Source: Megaleporinus macrocephalus (taxonomy: Eukaryota > Chordata > Actinopteri > Characiformes > Anostomidae). Taken from it: a stretch of 64,000 bases of DNA. The stretch spans positions 35,511,747 through 35,575,746 of the forward strand of contig CM038719.1 of the NCBI GenBank assembly GCA_021613375.1. The letters run 5' to 3'. The notes under the pieces are model-generated. The model saw only the letters and a list, made by a program, of their open reading frames with translations, made no database searches and was not told where the DNA came from. A program made the translations under genes and the position numbers. Shown here in pieces: positions 10,516 to 21,723 of this stretch; position 1 is the stretch's first letter; each line of letters starts with the position of its first letter.

Positions 10516-11138
10516 TTAAAGACCTTAATGATGAAATGTTTTTCACTTGCACTGCTCTACAGCTGCCATTCAAAAGCAGTGGGTCTACAGCATAAGGGAT
10601 GTATAGTAAAGTATAAATGATATATGCTGCAGTAGCACAGCTGATTCACTCAACCCAAGCTGATCACACAGACATAAGAGAGAGAGATTGTTCTTTATTA
10701 AAGTAGTGCTGCAGCTTTGTGAACACAGAACTGTGTGAACACAGGACCAACAGTAGCTGCATCTTCTAACTCTAGGCTTTTGCTCTTATACCAGAATGTT
10801 ATGGTTTGTTTTTTGTTTGTTTGCTGCTCTTTAATTTATTTATAGTCCTCCCATGAGCACAGTCTGTAAATCAGACTTCAGACTTAATATATTTTAGTGA
10901 TTAATTTGTGATGGAAGGAGGTAGAAATAACTTTATCAACAGAGCATCAATGAAACATTCAGTTTAATTGCTCTGGGCTTCAGGCAGGAAGTGTGGATTG
11001 TTTGAAGGGTCAAACTATGAAAAGATGTTAACGGCCACTAATAACAGATTAATTTAACTGTATAATTATTTTGTCACTTGTGTTTGCACACACCGTGCAG
11101 TGAAACACCCACATATACACACACACTAGTGAACATAC

Positions 11139-11152
11139 ACACTAGGGGGCAG
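11139..11152 (+). promoter_or_regulatory. CTCF-like motif, plus orientation
   Basis: ACACTAGGGGGCAG matches 13 of 14 core positions on the plus strand, opposite to the V-associated motifs. Conserved in the right duplicate at 36479-36492. Confidence 0.5.
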
Positions 11153-11689
11153 TAAGCACACGTGCCTGGAGCGGTAATAACGATCACATTAACTCATATC
11201 AGGGTAAATTTGTGTAAAATTATTATTTTTTTGTCATTTTGGATCATTTCTGTTGGCCTGATTGTCATGAAAATGTGACTGCAGGAGGTGTTATATTAAT
11301 CAATAACAGCTCAACCAAAATATATAAATTTCTGTGTTTGGCAGTGAAAGTACATTGTGTATATATAGCATTGTGTATATATTTTAGTCCTGTATTTCTG
11401 GGTAACCTAGAACTGCCACTAAATCAGTATTCTGATATGTATACATTGTCAATGTTCAATGAAAAACATATTGATTTTATTTGTCTACAGCAATTTAACG
11501 TCAGCAGCTGCCGTTTACATTGTGGGTAATTTTCATGATGAATGCTTCAAAATAGCTTGGAAAACATTCATGTTCCATTAACTATACTTGTTTTTCATTG
11601 GACAACGATGATATCCATGTTGTCGAAACTGAACTGCCGTTTTGATGCATATTCAAGAATTTTGTATTAACACAATTAAATGTACCTTA

Positions 11690-11815
11690 TATTTCAATGG
11701 CCTGGGTTTTATTCCCAGGCTGGCAATTAGAGATATTTCTGTGTGGAGTTTGTATGTTCTCCTAGTTCTCCTAGTGGCTGTGAGGGTTTTCTTAGGGTGG
11801 GTGTATGTGTGAATG
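11690..11815. repeat. SINE-like repeat, decayed
   Basis: Contains a tRNA box-B-like GGTTTTATTCCCAGGC followed by TGTGTGGAGTTTGTATGTTC, a wording common in fish SINEs. Copies are at about 36960-37060, 37750-37830, 49150-49260 and 60690-60800, always 3' of family A genes. Confidence 0.5.
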
Positions 11816-12259
11816 TGTATGTGGTGTTTTTAGAGGTTTCACTCAAATGTAAAGATTTTGTAATGGTTGAGGAATTATTTAAAAATTAATTCATGTATAT
11901 TACTTTCCACATTCTGTTTCCAGAGCTGAAAGTGGCAACACATCGTGACCAAACTTTTTCCCAATCTAAACATTTTCCTTTCCTTTACATCACAAGATAA
12001 AGTCACCAGGCTTATTCATAAACACTCTGATTAAAGGGGTCGTTTGAAAGAGTGGAAGCTGATCTGATTAAGTTACACTGACAGTGACAGAGGTTTTTAT
12101 TAGGAAGTGAATTATCAGTGAATTTTTTAACAGCAGAATGAAATATGATGCATTATATTACAATCACAATAAACAGTTCCTCCACCAAGTCAAAGACATT
12201 TACAACTTTAGTAAACTTGACAAACTGTCATACTGAGTTGACACTCACTCTTCTGCTCT

Positions 12260-12298
12260 AGTTATTGTACAGCTGTCTGTATGAGTCCCACCACTGTG
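12260..12298 (-). other. 23-RSS of V gene A2
   Basis: Heptamer CACAGTG (12292-12298), 23 bp spacer, nonamer ACAATAACT (12260-12268). Confidence 0.93.
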
Positions 12299-12736
12299 AG
12301 GCTCTCTAGCACAGTAATACACTGCAGTGTCTTCAGTTTTCAGTTGACTCATGTGCAGGTAGAAATTAGAACTGTCCTTGGATGCTGTGAATCTGCCCTG
12401 AACTGTCTGGGCTGAGCTCTTGCTACTCTCAGAATAATAGTAAATAATCCATTCCAGTCCTTTTCCAGGAGCCTGTCTGATCCAGTACATGCTATAGTCC
12501 CCCACACTGAATCCACTGCAGGCACAGGTCAGTTTATGAGTTCCACCTGGAGCCACTGTTATTGACCCCTCAGACTGTGTGAGAACAACCTGAGAGTGGA
12601 CGCCTGAACAGAGACACAAAGAAACAGCAGGTTAAATATTGTTAGTTTATTTAAAGCATTAATATTGATCCTCATTGAGACACATTACAGACTCACATCC
12701 TGCAATCAGCAGCAGCAGTAAAGACGTGAGGAACAT
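12299..12736 (-). CDS. IGHV: IGHV gene A2 (family A), apparently functional
   Basis: Leader exon 12697-12736, intron 12604-12696, V exon 12299-12603. The spliced N-terminus is [17 protein letters not shown] then [20 protein letters not shown]1 is SVGDYS with [10 protein letters not shown] in FR2, CDR2 is YYYSESSK, and the exon ends TAVYYCARE. It differs from most family A genes by Ile in SEGSIT and Thr in GGTHKL. No defect is seen. Upstream sequence (12950-14420) is shared with A5 and A7. Confidence 0.92.
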
Positions 12737-12813
12737 GGTGTTTGTGGAGCTGGAGCTGATCAGAGATACCAGAAAGCTGGAGATCCTCTCTAAACTGTGC
12801 TTCATTTACTCTA

Positions 12814-12847
12814 CATATAGAGGAGGAGGTTCAGAAGTTGTTTGCAT
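12814..12847 (-). promoter_or_regulatory. V promoter of A2
   Basis: ATGCAAAC octamer variant (12840-12847) and CTATATG (12814-12820). Confidence 0.75.
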
Positions 12848-12915
12848 AACAGCTCAGTGATGTAAGACACTGACTGACAGGAGTATAATAGGCAGGTTTG
12901 GTTTTTGAATAAAGG

Positions 12916-12929
12916 GAGCCCCCTACTGG
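12916..12929 (-). promoter_or_regulatory. CTCF-like motif upstream of A2
   Basis: Minus strand CCAGTAGGGGGCTC, 13 of 14 core positions. Confidence 0.55.
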
Positions 12930-14431
12930 AACATAAATGAAACATGAGGGAATTTATTTCACAGCTTCACTCAGAGTGATGATTAGTCTGTTTGCTAGAG
13001 ATGTTCTGAACATTCAGTCAGTGTCAGTAATTTCTAATCTTACTGTAATGTAGAATGTGTGTAATATACATACAGAATCTTGTTGCATATACAATATATT
13101 TATATACTGGCTCCATGTTGATACTGATTAGGAATAATTTTGGGAATTATTGAATAGTTAAGATGGTTTGCAGGGTGGCTGCAGGATGGTTGCAGATGAG
13201 TCCGGGCCCAGTAGACTCAGTACAGCATACAAGTGTTTGGTATGTTGTTTGTTTGTAGAAATGCTTTCTAGAGGCTGTTTAAGCAGTTTGGAAAGAAAAG
13301 AACCCTTAAAGATGCTACCTGTCATCTTTACTCACACTTAAATAACATCATAATAAAAAAACTCTAATTCTTATTCTATTTGTACTGAAATATGGCTGTG
13401 AAGCAGTTATAAGATCTCTGGTGTCTCTTTAGAGGTGTGTAGTATGAAAACATTATTAAATAAGTACAGAGAGAACCTGATATTTATATTCAGCAGTGAG
13501 TTATAAACACATCGTTGGCATCACCTTGTTCATAACTATAAAGCTAGACTAAGGTTTTAAGTAAGTAATAGAAGAAACAGTTTGAAAATTGTACATGTGC
13601 TCAATATGTGTTTTTACTTTTGGAATTTATTTAGTTGTTTTTTATTTTTAAGCCATTTATTTAATCATGCAAGTCATTAGCAACATAATATTGTTCACAG
13701 TTGTGGCCTGACAAGCAGTAGAAGACACTTAAGGAGAAGGTCAATGGTCAAGAAACATTCAAACCAAAAAAATAAAATAAAACACATTTAAAATATATGT
13801 GTTAACAAACACCAAATAAACATTAACACAACTGATAGACAACTAAAACAATCAGGTAATTAAGAAACAGGTGCATTTTTCAGTATTAATTTAGTATTAT
13901 TTAGTTTTTATTAAATTATTTTATTAATTTATTATTATTAATTTATTATTAATATTTTATTTTTTAAGTATGTTCTAATCATGTGCTGCAGTAGACTGTA
14001 ATGAAGTGGAGCCAATATGAAGTTTGTTCTGGGGACTTTAAGTTGAAGAACATGCTCTACATGAGAATTATTGTGTGTTTTTATCCAATTCAGGTTCTAT
14101 TATAGACTTCATATATCAATTCAGAACTATTGGTATATTTTATTGTTGTAATGAATATCAGTGAACTCACCATGGGATTCATTATGTTTATGATCATTAA
14201 ACTCATTGTCTGTTCATTTGACATGAGCCTTTATTTTTTTAGGAACATTCATTATGTACCCAGGTGCCTAGGAGGTTAACTAAAAACATTATATTCAAAA
14301 TTGTTAGTTTTCTTTCTTTTTTCTTTGCAGAACTTTGTTTGTTTTGTGTTTTGCATGTATATAAAAATATTTTTAATGTCCCATTTAAAAAGACAGCTAT
14401 ATATGAATGGCCTGGATCTTGATTGGCTTAG
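12930..14431. other. Intergenic A2 to B3
   Basis: No gene seen. AT-rich. Shared with 38874-40350 and 50339-51776, giving three copies of this A-B spacer. Confidence 0.75.
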
Positions 14432-14470
14432 GGTTTCTGTACAGCGTGTGCATTAGTTCCTATTACTGTG
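14432..14470 (-). other. 23-RSS of V gene B3, variant heptamer
   Basis: Heptamer reads CACAGTA (14464-14470), one change at the last position. Spacer 23 bp; nonamer ACAGAAACC (14432-14440). Confidence 0.85.
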
Positions 14471-14874
14471 ACTCTCTCGCACAGTAATACACAGCTGTGT
14501 CTTCAGTCTGCAGATTCTGTCCTTGTAGTGTTATTGTGTTGGTTCCAGTGTTTCTGGAGATGCTGAACTTGTTTTTCAGTTTATCACTGTAAGCTGTTCT
14601 CCCGCTGCTAGTGATACGTCTGATCCACTCTAGAGCTTTTCCTGCAGGCTGTCGGATCCAGTGTGTATATTCATTGGTAACAGAATATGAAACCTTGCAG
14701 TTGATGGTCAGACTCTGGTCTGGACGGACCACCAAGGAATCAGGCTGAGTCAGTTCATAACAGTGAACATCTATAGATCAGAAATATATAAAGTTAGTTG
14801 AAATGTGTTGTTTACTGAGTAACCGACTAACAGGATGCAGCTGTCAGCAGGAGCAGTAGAAACGTAGAGAACAT
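14471..14874 (-). CDS. IGHV: IGHV gene B3 (family B), open but with weakened signals
   Basis: Leader exon 14832-14874 (MFSTFLLLLLTAAS plus one base), short 61 bp intron 14771-14831, V exon 14471-14770. The donor is GTTAGT rather than GTGAGT and the acceptor is CTATAG. The join gives YVHC where other B genes read CVHC. FR2 reads HWIRQPAGKALEWIRR, CDR2 ITSSGRTAY, and the exon ends [10 protein letters not shown]. The coding frame is open throughout. Combined with the CACAGTA heptamer it may splice and rearrange less well than B5 or B6. It is the paralogue of B7 and B9. Confidence 0.88.
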
Positions 14875-14944
14875 GGTTGGTGTGTAGAAGTTGGATTTGT
14901 GGGATCTTCTCTTTTCTACACACCTCAGGAGAGAGCATCAGCTC

Positions 14945-15004
14945 CTAAATAGAGAGAGAGAGAGAGAGATCTTGGGTGGTGCTTGCTAATCCAGATATTT
15001 GCTT
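14945..15004 (-). promoter_or_regulatory. V promoter of B3
   Basis: AAGCAAAT (14997-15004) and TATTTAG (14945-14951), with a (GA)n tract between them at about 14951-14969. Confidence 0.6.
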
Positions 15005-15169
15005 ATGTAGTGGACTGTGAGAGGTGAAGCTATTTAAGGCATGAAGGTAAGGACAGTAGTTTAAATACAGTGAAGGATTGAATCCACATCTCTGGCTCTT
15101 TAAAACTGACCTGTCATTCATGAATATTAAAGTACATTTTCTGAAACAAAATTCATTCTCCATTATTAG

Positions 15170-15170
<1 letters not shown>

Positions 15171-15243
<73 letters not shown>
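15171..15243. repeat. (TA)n microsatellite
   Basis: About 73 bp of uninterrupted TA, some 170 bp upstream of the B3 octamer; paralogous to 41106-41189. Confidence 0.97.
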
Positions 15244-15246
<3 letters not shown>

Positions 15247-15660
15247 CGTTGGTAGGTAAAATTGTTACTAAGGCATTGTTAGGTGGTTACTAGATGGTTG
15301 CTATGGTGCACAAGATTGTGGTTGCTATGATAATGTTGGATATTATAAGTGGTTTTCCAGGTGGTTAATATGATGTTGCAAAGCAGTTACAATGGAGCTC
15401 TAGGTGGTTGCTAGGCTGTTGTTACGTTGTTGCAAACATGTTAATGAGTCATTGTCAGATGGTTACTACAGTTACTCTCACTCTGTGGCTGCTATGGTGC
15501 ACAAGGTGGTTTTAATATATTGTTTCCAGGTGGTTACTAAGATGTTGTTAGGTAGTTGCTATGGTCCATAAGATGGTTGCTAAGATATTGTTCGATGGTT
15601 GATGTGGATTTCCAGATGTTTGCTAGGTGGTTGCTATAGGTGGTTGCATTTATCCTTTTA
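15244..15660. repeat. Degenerate GTTGCTA-rich minisatellite
   Basis: Many imperfect copies of a GGTGGTTGCTA core mixed with AAGATGTTGTTAGGTAG and CTATGGTGCACAAG. The paralogous array is at about 41195-41690. Confidence 0.8.
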
Positions 15661-15834
15661 TGATTGTAACTGTGTATGTGTCTTGTAGTGTGATATAACT
15701 TTAAATTCAAAGTTCATTGTTTTCACAATTTAGAAAAAAACTAATTAATATTGTTAGAAAGGATTGTGGGTAATCTGTTTGTTTACTTATCCAGATTAAA
15801 TGAAGGCTGACTCTCACTAACACAGATGTTCAGG
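15661..15834. other. 3' flank of D1
   Basis: Short spacer, no gene; nearly identical to 41700-41895. Confidence 0.6.
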
Positions 15835-15873
15835 AGTTATTGTACGGTGCTCCCACTGAGCTGTACTGCTGTG
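15835..15873 (-). other. 23-RSS of V gene D1, atypical heptamer
   Basis: Heptamer CACAGCA (15867-15873), 23 bp spacer, nonamer ACAATAACT (15835-15843). The same heptamer is kept in D2. Confidence 0.82.
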
Positions 15874-16319
15874 ACTCTCCTGGCACAGTAATAAACAGCC
15901 GTGTCTCCAGTCTCCAGGCTGCTGATGTCTAAGAACAGTGTGTTACTGCTCGTGTCTCTGGAAATTGTAAAGCGGCTCTTAAAGGAAGCTCCAGTGTCTA
16001 CAGATCCACCACCCCATATGATCCCGATCCACTCCATGGCTTTCCCTGGAGGCTGTCTGATACAGTCTGTACCATAGTCAGTGAGGGCATAGCCAGAAAC
16101 TCCACAGGACAACCTCACTGATTCTCCAGGAGTCTTCAACTGAGCAGGAGAGGAGCTCAAACTGATACCATGAACATCTGAGGAGGACAAAGAGGAGTCA
16201 CTGAGACCATCAAACACTTTAAACTTCACCTTCAACTTAAAACTGCAGCATATGAAGGTGATCAAATGCCACTTACATGGTAAGAGGACCAGCAGCAGCA
16301 GAGAAGTCCAGCTCATCAT
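15874..16319 (-). pseudogene. IGHV: IGHV gene D1 (family D), FR2 Trp replaced by Cys
   Basis: Leader exon 16277-16319 (MMSWTSLLLLVLLP plus one base), intron 16178-16276 (GTAAGT donor, CTCAG acceptor), V exon 15874-16177. The join gives YVHGISLSSSPAQLKTPGES. FR1 has LSCGVSGYALT, CDR2 IIWGGGSVDTG, FR3 RFTISRDTSSNTLFLDIS, end [10 protein letters not shown]. The frame is open, but the invariant FR2 tryptophan is a Cys codon (TDCIRQPPGK) where D2 has TDWIRHPPGK. Trp packs the core disulphide, so folding is doubtful; I class it as an open frame of doubtful function, not a certain pseudogene. Confidence 0.82.
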
Positions 16320-16377
16320 TGCTCTGAAAGTGTGTGTGTGCATGTGGTTAGTCAGTGTAGGTATTAGTTCTGATCTG

Positions 16378-16435
16378 TATTATATACACTGTGACAGTGA
16401 CTGACCTGCAGACGTGCTGAACTTGAAATTTACAT
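16378..16435 (-). promoter_or_regulatory. V promoter of D1
   Basis: ATGTAAAT octamer variant (16428-16435) and TATATAATA-like box (about 16378-16387). Confidence 0.6.
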
Positions 16436-16751
16436 ACTTCTGATTTTAGATGATAAAGGAGGAACCTGCACATGTGTTTCCCAGATTAACTATGAAGCTG
16501 TAACTGAACAATCATCTTATTCTGTTTTGGATAATAGATAATGAGATATGATATTAAAACTATACTGACACAAAAGAAAATGCTATAAAAATATTTTACA
16601 CAAATATGAATTTTACAGTGTTATAATGAGGGTCCATTGCATTCTTTGTAATGTTTAAAAGAGTATACATTAGCTTATTTAATATTAATAAATTAAAAGT
16701 AACACAGATTGGTGGTGTTATGAAAAATGAATGAAACTGTATTTATGCTGT
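16436..16751. other. Upstream of D1 to gypsy insertion
   Basis: No gene. Matches 42495-42830; homology stops exactly at the retroelement. Confidence 0.75.
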
Positions 16752-17576
16752 TGTTACACTCCAGAAAATGATGGGCCAACTCATCTCCGGTGCAGCATAT
16801 TTATTTTGTTGATTTGCTGCGAAACACAGACAACAGCAGGTTACAGGAGCTACTCGGTGTTGCTGCTAACTACTCCACCACGTACTGGCCGACTTCCTCT
16901 GCCTTACAGCAACCGCAACACGATACACTTTTATTGCAAACACAAATAATTTCAAATGATCTTTTTCCAGCATATTGCTCTTATATTCCCACTAAATGAA
17001 ATGAAAATAAAGCATTTTACATTTAATCTGGTAAACAGAAAATATACAGTGCAGCTTTAAACCAAAAACAACTGTACTGATAATACAGGCTCTAATTCCA
17101 TCCAGCTAACTAGACTGGTACAGGTATAAGACCACGTGTGCTCCATCACCTAGCATGAGACTCAGTCTGACTCCACGTTTCGCTTTAGCATACATTTCTT
17201 AACCTACAGACCTGAAACAGCACTGTAGCCCTCTACCACAACCCCTCAGATACAAATCCGTAATTTTCATCACATAAGGCACTTATGAGTCACTACTACT
17301 GTTAACCCTTCTTGATATACCATTTATCACCCAGCTTACCTGCGAAACACAGACAAGAGCAGGTTACAGGAGCTACTCGGTGTTGCTGCTAACTGCTCCA
17401 CCACGTACTGGCCGACTTCCTCTGCCGGTCAGAACGTCAGCCACTGGCGCATATGACACCGAGCGCCCTCTACTGGCGAAACTTACTTTACGCTGATAAA
17501 TAATAAAGGGGCCTTAGATATAAAAATAAAATAGGGGGCTACTATTTTCATGTTTAACTATCTCAATAGTGCCACA
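16752..17576 (-). repeat. 3' LTR of the gypsy element
   Basis: In minus orientation it runs from TGTGGCACTATTGAG to GGAGTGTAACA, with TG...CA ends, about 825 bp. It contains two copies of an ~85 bp segment (about 16818-16903 and 17342-17426) and a CTCF-like site. Confidence 0.82.
17463..17476 (-). promoter_or_regulatory. CTCF-like motif inside the LTR
   Basis: Minus strand CCAGTAGAGGGCGC, 14 of 14 core positions, same orientation as the V-associated motifs. Confidence 0.5.
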
Positions 17577-17585
17577 CTCTCCCCC
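17577..17585 (-). other. Polypurine tract of the gypsy element
   Basis: GGGGGAGAG on the minus strand directly abuts the 3' LTR; expected primer site for plus-strand DNA synthesis in this element class. Confidence 0.75.
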
Positions 17586-17634
17586 ACAAATTTAAATGTC
17601 TCCTGACATTTCTGGTTGCCAATTACATTTGCCC

Positions 17635-20589
17635 CTAGCCTGAACACAGTCCCACAGTCCATGGTCTCCAGAAGGCATTACTCTCAATAACATTAGCCTG
17701 AGTTATCTTACCATCTCTTCTAACCAGAGTCGGCTGACCTAGAGTGTCATAACTCAAGACCCTTGGTTTCTGACTTTGTCGTTTGGGTCGCTGTCTCACA
17801 GAGTCAGTCCCATCCCGGTTTGGAACTGGAACGTCAATCGCTGCGTTACTTTTCCCTGACGTTTCAAGGTCAATGTCAGAGCTTTGAATCTGATTGGGTA
17901 TGTCCTCTTCACTGTGTAGTGGCAAATCCTCTTTGGTCTGTAGTGGCAAATCCTCTTCTTGAACGTGAAGACTTGGTTCAGGCTGGAATGGCTCTGCCAA
18001 AGGGTTGAGTGGAATCTGCCTCTGTCGTCTCCCTGGAACAGGCCGGAGGTACCTCTGGTATGTGCCGCTGTAGTCATCGTCTGAAGTCTCACCATTTCCG
18101 GGCTGTTGCTGCTGTGTACCCGGACGTCTCAACTTTTTCCGTGTAACAGTTACAGGGTCTTTTTGGGGCTGAACCGTCTGTGCTGGCGGCTTCTCAAGGG
18201 GTAGGAAGTCACATAGCAGTAGGAGATTCCTGTGCACCACCTTTTCTTTTCCATGACCAGTTTCAGGGCTGATCTTATACACTAGGCTGTCATCTGTTTT
18301 CCTCCCCGTCACTTTGTAGATTTGGTTCTCCCAATAGGACTGGATCTTTGCAGGTCCCCCTCTAGGAGTGAGGTTTCGGAGGAGCACTCTATCACCAGGC
18401 TGAAGATCTCTCCCTTTAACTCTCCTGTCATAATAGGCTTTCCCTCTTGCAGCTTCTTTGGAAGCCGTTTTAGAAGCCACACTGTAAGCCTCTTGCATTC
18501 TCCGTTTCCAGCAGCTAACATAGTCATCATAGTCCAAATGAGCTTTGTCATCCCTTAGCTGAAAAAGCAGGTCGATGGGCAGGCGTGGGGACCTCCCAAA
18601 AATGAGGTAATATGGAGCAAATCCTGATGCTTCACTCTTCGTACAGTTGTATGCATGGACACCTGTAGCCAGTGACTCCTTCCAATCGTCCTTCTCCTTG
18701 TCCTCCAGGGTTCGTAACATGGACAACAGGGTACAGTTAAATCGCTCCACCTGTCCGTTACCCAGTGGGTGGTAGGCTGTTGTGTGGGAGCCCTGGATAC
18801 CTGAGAGTTCCTTTAATCTTGCCATAAGCTTGTTGTCAAACTCCTTACCCATGTCGTGGTGTATTCTAGTCGGGAAGCCAAACTTGAGTGCAAAGTCATT
18901 GAAGAGTTTGTCAGCGACAGTTTTAGCTGCTTTGTTCTTTGTCGGGTAAGCTTGTGCGAACCTGGTAAAGTGATCCATGACCACTAGTATGTATTCATAG
19001 CCCTGCTTACACTTTTCCAGGTGGAGGAAGTCTATGGCGACAAGTTGGAATGGGTAAGTGGACTGGATCAAGGTCAGAGGTGCATGGGTCGGCTTACTCG
19101 GCTTCTTCTTCTTAATGCACTCACACACTTCAGTCACAAAGTGTTCAACTTCTTTCGCCATCTGAGGCCAGTAGAACCTGTCTCGAATCAGGTCAAGCGT
19201 CCTTTCCACCCCCAAATGGCCCATGTCTTGGTGGAGTTCTTTGAACACCAGGGGACGATACGCTTTAGGGACTAATAGCTGCTCTCGGCGGGTTGTTTTG
19301 CGACGCAGGACCCCACTTTGGTCGACATGAAGCTTTAACCACTGCCTAAGCAGTGCAGCGACTGCAGGGGGCTCAGACTTCACCTCAGCCCTACTTGGTC
19401 TTTTGCTCTGTGACTTGTACCAGAGAACTCTTGACAGGATTTCATCCGCTTCCTGGGCTGTGCGAATCTGGTCTGATGTCAAAGGCTGGGAACTGACCGA
19501 ATCTTCCACCAACTTCAGAGCACCAACTTGGACAACACCAATACCTTGGGAAGGGCATCTCTGCTCCACCACCACAGACTCCATAGATGCGCTTATGGCT
19601 TCTTGTACCACTTCAGCCGTACAGCTCTTCATGTAGCTGTCAATGTCCAGTGGCATCCGCGACAGCCCATCAGCATCGGCATTGGTCTTCCCTGGACGGT
19701 AGCAGATGGTGAAGTTATAACTGGCCAGCTCTGCAACCCATCTATGACCTGTGGCGTTGAGCTTTGCGGTCGTGAGCACATATGTGAGCGGGTTATTATC
19801 CGTGTATACCACAAATGATGGGGCATGGTACAGATAATCTCGGAAACGCTCACAAATGGCCCACTTCATTGCCAAAAACTCTAATTTTCCCGAGTGCAGG
19901 TGGTACTTTTTCTCGGCTGGACTCAGACTTCGGGAACCATATGCTATGACTCTCATCTTGCCTTTCTGACGCTGGTATAAGACAGCACCTAGCCCCACTT
20001 GTGAGGCATCACAATGTAACACGAAGGGTTCGGTGACGTCGGGGTACCCAAGCACAGGAGGTCTGAGAAGTGCATCTACGAGCTGGTTCAATGACTCTTG
20101 GTGGGAGCCAGTCCACTGAATGGGCATGCGTGATGGTAAGTGGCCTTTACTTTTCTTCATCCTTGTTTTAAACTTGTTAGTTGAGACTGGAGCAGGGTTC
20201 TCAGAGGAGGGAGGACTAAGCAGGCTATAGAGTGGATGGGCTACACGAGAGAAGTTGGGGATGAAGGGCCTATAATAAGAGAGAAAACCCAGCATTTGAC
20301 GCACCTCTCCGACAGTTGTAGGGGTTCTCTCCTTTAAGGCCATCACCGGGACCAATTCTGCTGGGTCCATCGTGTAACCTTCGCCTGTCACTAGCTTACC
20401 CAGAAACCTCACACTTTGCCTAAACAGTTCACATTTCTTTGGGGTCAGCTTAACACCATGCTCTCTGTAACGCTGGAGGACCAGGCGAAGGTGCTTGAGG
20501 TGCTCTTCAAAGTCGCTGCTTTGCACCAGGTTGTCGTCCAGGTATGGGAGGCAAATGGTGTCCCTGAGGCCTGCCATGCAATGTTCCAT
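17635..20589 (-). pseudogene. pol: gypsy pol: RT C-terminus, RNase H, integrase
   Basis: A 984-codon open stretch. The catalytic YLDD of reverse transcriptase is at residues 16-19. RNase H begins near residue 190 (FVLHCDAS) with TDNNP further on. The integrase zinc-binding region begins with HLGVERT (about 455), and the DDE core has D in VAIDF, D in HHDMGKEF and E in GNGQVERFN. It ends with a long, charged, low-complexity tail. It is separated from the N-terminal part of RT by a frameshift at about 20590-20605, so the polyprotein is broken. Confidence 0.88.
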
Positions 20590-20602
20590 ACTCCTCTGGA
20601 AC

Positions 20603-21250
20603 TCAGCGGGTGCAGAACGGAATACGCACCCAATGATAGAGACCCCAGGGTGTGATGAAGGCGGTTAACGGGCGACTTTCTTCATCCAAAAAACCCTGGT
20701 GGTATGCTTTGCCTTGGTCCAACACTGAAAACCAAACACTCCCACCCAGTGCGTCCAGCATGTCTTGAATCCTTGGTATTGGGTGCCGATCCGGAACCGA
20801 CTTGCGGTTGAGCTCCCTGAAGTCACAACAAAGGCGAAGGGCACCATCTTTCTTGCGAACACACACCACAGGTGATGAATAGGGAGACCGTGAAGGTGTG
20901 ATCCAACCTTTGTTAAGCAGGTCCTGCAAATACTCCTTCACTTCCTTGTGAAGGGGTTTTGGGACCGACATGTAGGTTTTTTTTACAGGACTTGAGTCAT
21001 GCAAGGTGATATGCATCTTAAGGGATGGGATGCAGCCCACATCATCACTGTCATATGAAAATGCCTCACATTCCTCCCGCAACAACTTCCTTACAGCTAC
21101 TTGTTGACTTTCTGTCAGGTGTTGAAGATCCACTGGGGGATCCCATGACTTTGGTCTTTGTCGGATCTCGTGCGGCTCTGTGTTGCTCAGGTTATGTGAC
21201 CTTAATTCTGCACTCTTTTTGTCCTCTTGTGTCAGCTCATTTACTTTTGT
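20603..21250 (-). pseudogene. pol: gypsy pol: N-terminal part of reverse transcriptase
   Basis: Encodes the fingers and palm start of RT: GWITPSRSPYSSPVVCVRKK, LRLCCDFRELNR and WFSVLDQGKAYHQ. It is cut from the preceding linker by an in-frame stop at 21251-21253 and from the YLDD part by a frameshift near 20600. Confidence 0.85.
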
Positions 21251-21719
21251 CTAGATATCTGCTGCATATACTGTCTTTATTGGTTCAAGATGTCCAATCA
21301 CTTCACGACTCCTTAGATAAATGGTGTGGTCTGTGGTGTTAGTCACTGGAATGGGCACATATGGCACTTTTCGGTCTGGAATTTGCACCAATACCTCATT
21401 GACTACAACACCCTCTGGTGGTGGGTCAGCCACGTCAGCTACAAAAAACATGTCTTGACCCAGGGCATGTGGAGTAACATGTGCACGTGCATATACTGTG
21501 GTGACTTGATTAGCTGGTAAAGGCACTCTTTTTGCTCTAGTCCTTACCACACCGGCCTCTGAGGCTTTACTGCCATTCCGCACAAGCATAGTGTGTAAGT
21601 TGTTTTCTTCTGTCTTTAGTCTTCACCCCTCTCCTGTTGACAACAGCTGCAATAACATTGTAGCCAATGATAGGTTCACTGGCCACGGATGGGTCACTTG
21701 ATACCAAAATTGTGCCACA
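21251..21719 (-). pseudogene. pol: gypsy pol: protease remnant and linker
   Basis: Minus-strand sequence near 21640-21715 encodes SSDPSVASEPIIGYNVI, typical of the C-terminal part of a retropepsin. The protease active-site region is missing because the element is truncated here. A linker (ORF 21251-21589) follows after further breaks. Confidence 0.65.
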
Positions 21720-21723
21720 CTGT

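Larger units (their letters stand above)
10516..12259. other. Intergenic C1 to A2
   Basis: No gene seen. Matches about 35856-37100 plus 37860-38210 in the right duplicate. Contains a SINE-like repeat (about 11690-11815) and a plus-strand CTCF-like motif (11139-11152). Confidence 0.7.
6230..16747. repeat. Left copy of ~26 kb-period duplication (psiB2-C1-A2-B3-D1)
   Basis: The gene order and intergenic sequence match 32630-42826 (B6-C3-A5-B7-D2). Main differences are a LINE insertion (8203-9427), the psiB2 deletion, and extra 106 bp repeats plus SINE-like duplication in the right copy. The end is set where the gypsy element interrupts homology. Confidence 0.85.
16752..21719 (-). mobile_element. 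Ty3/gypsy-type LTR retrotransposon, 5' truncated and broken
   Basis: About 5 kb, flanked by CTGT on both sides (16748-16751 and 21720-21723), which fits a target-site duplication; the D2 copy of the locus (about 42805) is empty. In minus orientation the order is protease remnant, linker, reverse transcriptase, RNase H, integrase, purine tract, 3' LTR. No gag and no 5' LTR are present. The right edge reads TGTGGCAC, the same eight bases that begin the LTR. Confidence 0.88.

Noticed and set aside
17763..21520. Several plus-strand frames of 60-105 codons
   Set aside because: Antisense to gypsy pol; none resembles a known protein.
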